A DNA stretch of 64,000 nt, from positions 26,426,982 through 26,490,981 of the forward strand of contig JBAIZL010000008.1 of the NCBI GenBank assembly GCA_036971475.1. The letters are read 5' to 3'. A model generated the notes under the pieces. It made no database searches, was not told where the DNA came from, and saw only the letters and a program-made list of their open reading frames with translations. Below, one piece after another: positions 51,801 through 60,048 of this stretch. How positions within the stretch are numbered: the stretch's first letter is position 1; every line of letters starts with the position of its first letter. A program made the position numbers and the translations under genes. The stretch is from Prosapia bicincta (Eukaryota; Arthropoda; Insecta; Hemiptera; Cercopidae).

Positions 51801-54800
51801 TAGGGGAACGATAGTTTGAGTTGCCCCCGCTACACTTCCTCTACGTTCTCTTGTAAAGTACCAGCCACATAGTTTGGCGTGTAGGGGAACGATAGTTTGA
51901 GTTGCCCCCGCTACACTTCCTCTACGTTCTCTTGTACAGTACCAGCCACATAGTTTGGCGTGTAGGGGAACGGTAGTCTGAGTTGCCCCCGCTACACTTC
52001 CCCTACGTTCTCTTGTAAAGTACCAGCCACATAGTTTGGCGTGTAGGGGAACGGTAGTTTGAGTTGCCCCCGCTATACTTCCTCTACGTTCTCTTGTAAA
52101 GTACCAGCCACATAGTTTGGCGTGTAGGGGAACGGTAGTTTGAGTTGCCCCCGCTATACTTCCTCTACGTTCTCTTGTACAGTACCAGCCACATAGTTTG
52201 GCGTGTAGGGGAACGGTAGTTTGAGTTGCCTCCGCTACACTTCCTCTACGTTCTCTTGTACAGTACCAGCCACATAGTTTGGCGTGTAGGGGAACGGTAG
52301 TTTGAGTTGCCCCCGCTATACTTCCTCTACGTTCTCTTGTAAAGTACCAGCCACATAGTTTGGCGTGTAGGGGAACGATAGTTTGAGTTGCCCCCGCTAC
52401 ACTTCCTCTACGTTCTCTTGTACAGTACCAGCCACATAGTTTGGCGTGTAGGGGAACGGTAGTCTGAGTTGCCCCCGCTACACTTCCTCTACGTTCTCTT
52501 GTAAAGTACCAGCCACATAGTTTGGCGTGTAGGGGAACGGTAGTTTGAGTTGCCCCCGCTACACTTCCCCTATGTTCTCTTGTACAGTACGCACCACATA
52601 GCTTGGCGTGTAGGGGAACGGTAGTTTGAGTTGCCCCCGCTATACTTCCTCTACGTTCTCTTGTTAAGTACCAGCCACATAGTTTGGCGTGTAGGGGAAC
52701 GGTAGTTTGAGTTGCCCCCGCTACACTTCCTCTACGTTCTCTTGTACAGTACCAGCCACATAGTTTGGCGTGTAGGGGAACGGTAGTCTGAGTTGCCCCC
52801 GCTACACTTCCCCTACGTTCTCTTGTACAGTACCAGCCACATAGTTTGGCGTGTAGGGGAACGGTAGTTTGAGTTGCCCCCGCTACACTTCCTCTACGTT
52901 CTCTTGTAAAGTACCAGCCACATAGTTTGGCGTGTAGGGGAACGATAGTTTGAGTTGCCCCCGCTACACTTCCTCTACGTTCTCTTGTACAGTACCAGCC
53001 ACATAGTTTGGCGTGTAGGGGAACGGTAGTCTGAGTTGCCCCCGCTACACTTCCTCTACGTTCTCTTGTACAGTACCAGCCACATAGTTTGGCGTGTAGG
53101 GGAACGATAGTTTGAGTTGCCCCCGCTACACTTCCTCTACGTTCTCTTGTATAGTACCAGCCACATAGTTTGGCGTGTAGGGGAACAGTAGTCTGAGTTG
53201 CCACCGCTACACTTCCTCTACGTTCTCTTGTACAGTACCAGCCACATAGTTTGGCGTGTAGGGGAACGGTAGTCTGAGTTGCCCCCGCTACACTTCCCCT
53301 ACGTTCTCTTGTACAGTACCAGCCACATAGTTTGGCGTGTAGGGGAACGGTAGTTTGAGTTGCCCCCGCTACACTTCCTCTACGTTCTCTTGTAAAGTAC
53401 CAGCCACATAGTTTGGCGTGTAGGGGAACGATAGTTTGAGTTGCCCCCGCTACACTTCCTCTACGTTCTCTTGTAAAGTACCAGCCACATAGTTTGGCGT
53501 GTAGGGGAACGATAGTTTGAGTTGCCCCCGCTACACTTCCCCTACGTTCTCTTGTACAGTACCAGCCACATAGTTTGGCGTGTAGGGGAACGGTAGTTTG
53601 AGTTGCCCCCGCTACACTTCCTCTACGTTCTCTTGTACAGTACCAGCCACATAGTTTGGCGTGTAGGGGAACGGTAGTTTGAGTTGCCCCAGCTACACTT
53701 CCTCTACGTTCTCTTGTACAGTACCAGCCACATAGTTTGGCGTGTAGGGGAACGGTAGTCTGAGTTGCCCCCGCTACACTTCCCCTACGTTCTATTGTAC
53801 AGTACCAGCCACATAGTTTGGCGTGTAGGGGAACGGTAGTTTGAGTTGCCCCCGCTACACTTCCTCTACGTTCTCTTGTACAGTACCAGCCACATAGTTT
53901 TGCGTGTAGGGGAACGATAGTTTGAGTTGCCCCCGCTACACTTCCTCTACGTTCTCTTGTACAGTACCAGCCACATAGTTTGGCGTGTAGAGGAACGGTA
54001 GTTTGAGTTGCCCCCGCTACACTTCCTCTACGTTCTCTTGTACAGTACCAGCCACATAGTTTGGCGTGTAGGGGAACGATAGTTTGAGTTGCCCCCGCTA
54101 CACTTCCTCTACGTTCTCTTGTACAGTACCAGCCACATAGTTTGGCGTGTAGGGGAACGGTAGTCTGAGTTGCCCCCGCTACACTTCCCCTACGTTCTCT
54201 TGTACAGTACCAGCCACATAGTTTGGCGTGTAGGGGAACGGTAGTTTGAGTTGCCCCCGCTACACTTCCTCTACGTTCTCTTGTACAGTACCAGCAACAT
54301 AGTTTGGCGTGTAGGGGAACGGTAGTGTGAGTTGCCCCCGCTACACTTCCCCTACGTTCTCTTGTACAGTACCAGCCACATAGTTTGGCGTGTAGGGGAA
54401 CGGTAGTCTGAGTTGCCCCCGCTACACTTCCCCTACGTTCTCTTGTACAGTACGCACCACATAGTTTGGCGTGTAGGGGAACGGTAGTTTGAGTTGCCCC
54501 CGCTACACTTCCTCTACGTTCTCTTGTACAGTACCAGCCACATAGTTTGGCGTGTAGGGGAACGGTAGTTTGAGTTGCCCCCGCTACACTTCCTCTACGT
54601 TCTCTTGTACAGTACCAGCCACATAGTTTGGCGTGTAGGGGAACGGTAGTCTGAGTTGCCCCCGCTACACTTCCTCTACGTTCTCTTGTACAGTACGCAC
54701 CACATAGTTTGGCGTGTAGGGGAACGGTAGTCTGAGTTGCCCCCGCTACACTTCCTCTACGTTCTCTTGTACAGTACCAGCCACATAGTTTGGCGTGTAG

Positions 54801-57800
54801 GGGAACGATAGTTTGAGTTGCCCCCGCTACACTTCCTCTACGTTCTCTTGTAAAGTACCAGCCACATAGTTTGGCGTGTAGGGGAACGATAGTTTGAGTT
54901 GCCCCCGCTACACTTCCTCTACGATCTCTTGTACAGTACCAGCCACATAGTTTGGCGTGTAGGGGAACGGTAGTCTGAGTTGCCCCCGCTACACTTCCCC
55001 TACGTTCTCTTGTAAAGTACCAGCCACATAGTTTGGCGTGTAGGGGAACGGTAGTTTGAGTTGCCCCCGCTATACTTCCTCTACGTTCTCTTGTAAAGTA
55101 CCAGCCACATAGTTTGGCGTGTAGGGGAACGGTAGTTTGAGTTGCCCCCGCTATACTTCCTCTACGTTCTCTTGTACAGTACCAGCCACATAGTTTGGCG
55201 TGTAGGGGAACGGTAGTTTGAGTTGCCTCCGCTACACTTCCTCTACGTTCTCTTGTACAGTACCAGCCACATAGTTTGGCGTGTAGGGGAACGGTAGTTT
55301 GAGTTGCCCCCGCTACACTTCCTCTACGTTCTCTTGTAAAGTACCAGCCACATAGTTTGGCGTGTAGGGGAACGATAGTTTGAGTTGCCCCCGCTACACT
55401 TCCTCTACGTTCTCTTGTACAGTACCAGCCACATAGTTTGGCGTGTAGGGGAACGATAGTTTGAGTTGCCCCCGCTACACTTCCTCTACGTTCTCTTGTA
55501 CAGTACCAGCCACATAGTTTGGCGTGTAGGGGAACGGTAGTCTGAGTTGCCCCCGCTACACTTCCTCTACGTTCTCTTGTAAAGTACCAGCCACATAGTT
55601 TGGCGTGTAGGGGAACGATAGTTTGAGTTGCCCCCGCTACACTTCCTCTACGTTCTCTTGTAAAGTACCAGCCACATAGTTTGGCGTGTAGGGGAACGGT
55701 AGTTTGAGTTGCCCCCGCTATACTTCCTCTACGTTCTCTTGTAAAGTACCAGCCACATAGTTTGGCGTGTAGGGGAACGATAGTTTGAGTTGCCCCCGCT
55801 ACACTTCCTCTACGTTCTCTTGTACAGTACCAGCCACATAGTTTGGCGTGTAGGGGAACGGTAGTCTGAGTTGCCCCCGCTACACTTCCTCTACGTTCTC
55901 TTGTACAGTACCAGCCACATAGTTTGGCGTGTAGGGGAACGGTAGTCTGAGTTGCCCCCGCTATACTTCCTCTACGTTCTCTTGTAAAGTACCAGCCACA
56001 TAGTTTGGCGTGTAGGGGAACGATAGTTTGAGTTGCCCCCGCTACACTTCCTCTACGTTCTCTTGTACAGTACCAGCCACATAGTTTGGCGTGTAGGGGA
56101 ACGGTAGTCTGAGTTGCCCCCGCTACACTTCCTCTACGTTCTCTTGTAAAGTACCAGCCACATAGTTTGGCGTGTAGGGGAACGGTAGTTTGAGTTGCCC
56201 CCGCTACACTTCCCCTATGTTCTCTTGTACAGTACGCACCACATAGCTTGGCGTGTAGGGGAACGGTAGTTTGAGTTGCCCCCGCTATACTTCCTCTACG
56301 TTCTCTTGTTAAGTACCAGCCACATAGTTTGGCGTGTAGGGGAACGGTAGTTTGAGTTGCCCCCGCTACACTTCCTCTACGTTCTCTTGTACAGTACCAG
56401 CCACATAGTTTGGCGTGTAGGGGAACGGTAGTCTGAGTTGCCCCCGCTACACTTCCCCTACGTTCTCTTGTACAGTACCAGCCACATAGTTTGGCGTGTA
56501 GGGGAACGGTAGTTTGAGTTGCCCCCGCTACACTTCCTCTACGTTCTCTTGTAAAGTACCAGCCACATAGTTTGGCGTGTAGGGGAACGATAGTTTGAGT
56601 TGCCCCCGCTACACTTCCTCTACGTTCTCTTGTACAGTACCAGCCACATAGTTTGGCGTGTAGGGGAACGGTAGTCTGAGTTGCCCCCGCTACACTTCCT
56701 CTACGTTCTCTTGTACAGTACCAGCCACATAGTTTGGCGTGTAGGGGAACGATAGTTTGAGTTGCCCCCGCTACACTTCCTCTACGTTCTCTTGTATAGT
56801 ACCAGCCACATAGTTTGGCGTGTAGGGGAACAGTAGTCTGAGTTGCCACCGCTACACTTCCTCTACGTTCTCTTGTACAGTACCAGCCACATAGTTTGGC
56901 GTGTAGGGGAACGGTAGTCTGAGTTGCCCCCGCTACACTTCCTCTACGTTCTCTTGTAAAGTACGCACCACATAGTTTGGCGTGTAGGGGAACGGTAGTC
57001 TGAGTTGCCCCCGCTACACTTCCTCTACGTTCTCTTGTACAGTACCAGCCACATAGTTTGGCGTGTAGGGGAACGGTAGTCTGAGTTGCCCCCGCTACAT
57101 TTCCTCTACGTTCTCTTGTACAGTACGCACCACATAGTTTGGCGTGTAGGGGAACGGTAGTCTGAGTTGCCCCCGCTACACTTCCTCTACGTTCTCTTGT
57201 ACAGTACCAGCCACATAGTTTGGCGTGTAGGGGAACGGTAGTCTGAGTTGCCCCCGCTACACTTCCTCTACGTTCTCTTGTACAGTACCAGCCACATAGT
57301 TTGGCGTGTAGGGGAACGGTAGTCTGAGTTGCCCCCGCTACACTTCCTCTACGTTCTCTTGTACAGTACCAGCCACATAGTTTGGCGTGTAGGGGAACGG
57401 TAGTCTGAGTTGCCCCCGCTACACTTCCTCTACGTTCTCTTGTACAGTACGCACCACATAGTTTGGCGTGTAGGGGAACGGTAGTCTGAGTTGCCCCCGC
57501 TACACTTCCTCTACGTTCTCTTGTACAGTACCAGCCACATAGTTTGGCGTGTAGGGGAACGGTAGTCTGAGTTGCCCCCGCTACACTTCCTCTACGTTCT
57601 CTTGTACAGTACCAGCCACATAGTTTGGCGTGTAGGGGAACGGTAGTCTGAGTTGCCCCCGCTACACTTCCTCTACGTTCTCTTGTACAGTACGCACCAC
57701 ATAGTTTGGCGTGTAGGGGAACGGTAGTCTGAGTTGCCCCCGCTACACTTCCTCTACGTTCTCTTGTACAGTACCAGCCACATAGTTTGGCGTGTAGGGG

Positions 57801-57830
57801 AACGGTAGTCTGAGTTGCCCCCGCTACACT
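48858..57830. repeat. Homogeneous satellite zone with higher-order repeats
   Basis: Monomers here are close to one consensus and all visible monomers are 81 bp. The minus-strand frame is consequently uninterrupted from at least 48,216 to 56,849 and appears open almost to the array edge. Rare variants recur at exact multiples of 81. CCTATGTTCTC is at 50,061, 52,572 and 56,217 (31 and 45 monomers apart). TGTTAAGTACC follows each of them. GTTCTATTG is at about 50,791 and 53,788 (37 monomers), as are TTTTGCGTG and GTAGAGGAACGG. GTATAGTACC with GCCACCGCTAC is at 53,151 and 56,796 (45 monomers). From about 57,125 to 57,830 GTACGCACC monomers are interspersed every three or four units. This looks like the most recently amplified part of the array. 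Confidence 0.88.
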
Positions 57831-58905
57831 TCCCCTACGTTCTCTTGTACAGTACCAGCCACATAGTTTGGCGTGTAGGGGAACGGTAGTTTGAGTTGCC
57901 CCCGCTACACTTCCCCTACGTTCTCTTGTAAAGTACCAGCCACATAGTTTGGCGTACAGGGGAACGGTAGTTTGAGTTGCCCCCGCTACACTTCCCCTAC
58001 GTTCTCTTGTACAGTACGCACCACATAGCTTGGCGTGTAGGGGAACGGTAGTTTGAGTTGCCCCCGCTACACTTCCCCTACGTTCTCTTGTAAAGTACCA
58101 GCCACATAGTTTGGCGTGTAGGGGAACGATAGTTTGAGTTGCCCCCGCTACACTTCCCCTACGTTCTCTTGTAAAGTACCAGCCACATAGTTTGGCGTGT
58201 AGGGGAACGGTAGTCTGAGTTGCCCCCGCTACACTTCCCCTACGTTCTCTTGTAAAGTACCAGCCACATAGTTTGGCGTGTAGGGCAACGATAGTTTGAG
58301 TTGCCCCCGCTACACTTCCCCTACGTTCTCTTGTACAGTACGCACCACATAGTTTGGCGTGTAGGGGAACGATAGTTTGAGTTGCCCCCGCTACACTTCC
58401 TCTACGTTCTCTTGTAAAGTACCAGCCACATAGTTTGGCGTGTAGGGGAACGATAGTTTGAGTTGCCCCCGCTACACTTCCCCTACGTTCTCTTGTACAG
58501 AACGCACCACATAGCTTGGCGTGTAGGGGAACGGTAGTTTGAGTTGCCCCCGCTACACTTCCTCTACGTTCTCTTGTACAGTACGCACCACATAGTTTGG
58601 CGTGTAGGGGAACGGTAGTTTGAGTTGCCCCCGCTACACTTCCTCTACGTTCTCTTGTACAGAACGCACCACATAGCTTGGCGTGTAGGGGAACGGTAGT
58701 TTGAGTTGCCCCCGCTACACTTCCCCTACGTTCTCTTGTACAGAACGCACCACATAGTTTGGCGTGTAGGGGAACGGTAGTTTGAGTTGCCCCCGCTACA
58801 CTTCCTCTACGTTCTCTTGTACAGTACCAGCCACATAGTTTGGCATCCAGGGGAACGGTAGTTTGAGTTGCCCCTACTACACTTCCCTACGTTCACTCAT
58901 ACAGT
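57831..58905. repeat. Right edge of the satellite array
   Basis: The last kilobase is still satellite, but variants rare elsewhere accumulate. TGTACAGAACGCACC occurs three times (about 58,500, 58,662 and 58,742), and GGCGTACAGG occurs near 57,953. The final recognisable monomer carries GGCATCCAGG at 58,842, a variant otherwise seen mainly in the far-left zone and once at 29,526. The array decays after CCCCTACTACAC through TTCCCTACGTTCACTC and is no longer recognisable past about 58,905. Divergence at an array edge is expected when homogenisation is weaker at the ends. Confidence 0.85.
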
Positions 58906-59395
58906 CAACTCAACTTGTAACTCGTAGTCGTCATATGAGTGTATTTATTTTTTGATAATCCAAGGAGTATTAACCATATTCCTTAATACCTACCTTGTTC
59001 TGGAATGCCTGAAGATATAGTAATATTGTTTTGCATAACGCCATAATTGGCTGCCTTAAAGCCAGATAGGTTTTAAAATCTGTTCATGAATTGTTTATTT
59101 ATTCATTAGTGACAACTTTGCGTTTTTACAGAGGAATCAATTCGACATTTCATGTCTCGTTGGCTATTCTTTTTTTGTGTCTGGAGCTTCCATCTTAGCT
59201 TAGCATCTAGGTTATTACCGAAATACCTAGGATTATTTTTATAAGATACGATGATTCCAATAATATCTAATAGTGGTGGATCTTCTATTATACTGACGTG
59301 GACAAACGTCTGGTAATGTAGCCGTATTTTCCATTTATTAGTCTATTCTAGTACTTAGTTCATTACTGTTTAGACTTCAACAATAGATTTATGTG

Positions 59396-59401
<6 letters not shown>
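58906..59401. other. AT-rich flank, nothing recognised
   Basis: This is non-satellite sequence directly beside the array. I see no long open frame, no tRNA-like cloverleaf and no clear transposon end. No target-site duplication can be defined because the other end of the array lies outside the window. Confidence 0.6.
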
Positions 59402-59472
<71 letters not shown>

Positions 59473-59490
59473 ATGTGTGTGTGTGTGTAT
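59402..59490. repeat. TA/TG compound microsatellite
   Basis: About 25 TA repeats (59,402-59,452) pass into TG repeats interrupted by TATG steps, up to about 59,490. It abuts the left side of the inverted repeat at 59,507-59,673. Confidence 0.95.
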
Positions 59491-59506
59491 GTATTCATGT
59501 GTATCA

Positions 59507-59667
59507 ATGAAAAAATAAGAGCAATACAAATACAAGAATAGTGTATTGAATTATTCAGTACATATATATTCTTTATTATTCCTGATGATGTTGGTACTGT
59601 TTGCCAACGAAAAGCTTTGAACTGAATAATTCAATACATTTTTCTTGTATTTGTATTGCTGTTATTT

Positions 59668-59673
<6 letters not shown>
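59507..59673. repeat. Inverted repeat with 53-bp arms, 61-nt loop
   Basis: The arms 59,507-59,559 and 59,621-59,673 are reverse complements at 50 of 53 positions. Each arm contains AATACAAATACAAGA and the complement of ACTGAATAATTCAATAC. A partial third arm copy (AATACAAATACAAGAAT) lies at about 59,750-59,767, beyond a TA run. TA-rich microsatellites flank both sides. The layout suggests a small dispersed foldback or MITE-like element, or a terminal piece of a larger retroelement. The loop holds a hammerhead-like core, annotated separately. Confidence 0.85.
59579..59621 (+). other. Hammerhead-ribozyme-like core (degenerate candidate)
   Basis: The loop of the inverted repeat contains CTGATGA (59,582-59,588), then GTTGG and CCAAC (59,590-59,594 and 59,604-59,608), which can form helix II with a nine-base loop, then GAAA (59,609-59,612). 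The next bases, AAGCTT, are self-complementary and could form helix III only between two molecules. GAA (59,619-59,621) can pair with TTC (59,579-59,581) as the start of helix I, and the 53-bp arms lie outside it. One extra T (59,589) between CTGATGA and helix II departs from the canonical motif and may abolish activity. Hammerhead motifs are known in Penelope-like elements and in some animal satellites. Assignment here is tentative. Confidence 0.3.

Positions 59674-59709
<36 letters not shown>
59672..59709. repeat. TA microsatellite
   Basis: About 19 TA repeats border the right arm of the inverted repeat. They generate isoleucine/tyrosine-rich pseudo-frames on both strands, which are not genes. 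Confidence 0.95.
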
Positions 59710-59711
<2 letters not shown>

Positions 59712-59794
59712 CAATATGTATTTTTGTGTATTAATAAAGAACTAATTCAAAATACAAATACAAGAATTATAATTGAATTTACAATTCATTACTG

Positions 59795-59798
<4 letters not shown>

Positions 59799-59860
<62 letters not shown>
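59799..59860. repeat. TA microsatellite
   Basis: About 31 TA repeats follow a partial third copy of the inverted-repeat arm. The run ends at ACATGGATGAG, after which base composition becomes more balanced. Confidence 0.95.
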
Positions 59861-59861
<1 letters not shown>

Positions 59862-60031
59862 CATGGATGAGCTGCTAATAATAGTATCGTAAAGGTGTTG
59901 CAAACCAGTGCTGCAAACGCTGCTGATCATCTCTTGTGTCGTTAGAATATTGCTTGTGTAGAGCTGTATTGGGGGCCGAAACGTTACTCTAGGGCGCTCC
60001 AACTTTAATATCCCCCCTTCCTGTTTCATTC
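59861..60031. other. Mixed-composition segment, possible retroelement debris
   Basis: This short stretch is less AT-rich than its surroundings. It contains GCTGCTGATCATC followed about 55 bases later by GGGGGCCGAAACGTTAC. The spacing recalls a CTGANGA...GAAA pair, but CTGATCA lacks a required G, so I do not call a ribozyme. A minus-strand frame covering it runs into the TA repeat and is unlikely to be coding. Confidence 0.3.
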
Positions 60032-60048
60032 TGACGGAGTGTCCGTCA
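60032..60048. other. Perfect 7-bp stem, 3-nt loop hairpin
   Basis: TGACGGA (60,032-60,038) and TCCGTCA (60,042-60,048) are exact reverse complements separated by GTG. It is an unusually compact, GC-containing hairpin in AT-rich sequence. It may be the boundary of a dispersed element or chance; no poly-T tract follows directly to suggest a terminator. Confidence 0.5.

Larger units (their letters stand above)
1..58905. repeat. 81-bp satellite DNA array, about 727 monomers
   Basis: The sequence is a head-to-tail array of one 81-bp monomer with no interruption by other DNA. Landmarks in order are CCCCCGCTACAC, TACGTTCTCTTG, GTACAGTACC, CATAGTTTGG, GTGTAGGGGAACGG and AGTTTGAGTTG. The consensus has 42 G or C in 81 bases, while the right flank is clearly AT-rich. 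The array is already in mid-monomer at base 1, so its left end is outside the window. Recurrent variant positions include TGTACAG/TGTAAAG, CCAGCC/CGCACC, ATAGTTTGG/ATAGCTTGG, AACGGTAG/AACGATAG, AGTTTGAG/AGTCTGAG and CTACAC/CTATAC. The minus strand has one stop-free frame per monomer (TRERRGSVAGATQT...), but this is best explained by 81 being divisible by three: the frame lacks ATG, carries TGA variants and is broken by 80-bp monomers. A centromeric, pericentromeric or other heterochromatic location is plausible but not shown. Confidence 0.97.

Noticed and set aside
1..58905. CRISPR array
   Set aside because: The whole 81-bp unit is repeated with no unique spacers, and no cas genes are present.
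1..58905. Hammerhead ribozyme inside the satellite monomer, as in some animal satellites
   Set aside because: No CTGATGA followed by GAAA occurs in the monomer; CTGAGTTG is the nearest string and does not fit.
59885..59990. Second hammerhead-like motif (CTGATCATC ... CCGAAACG)
   Set aside because: CTGATCA breaks the invariant CTGANGA core, and no supporting helices are evident.
59601..60029. Small frames over the TA repeats on both strands
   Set aside because: They consist largely of Tyr-Ile runs encoded by TA microsatellites.
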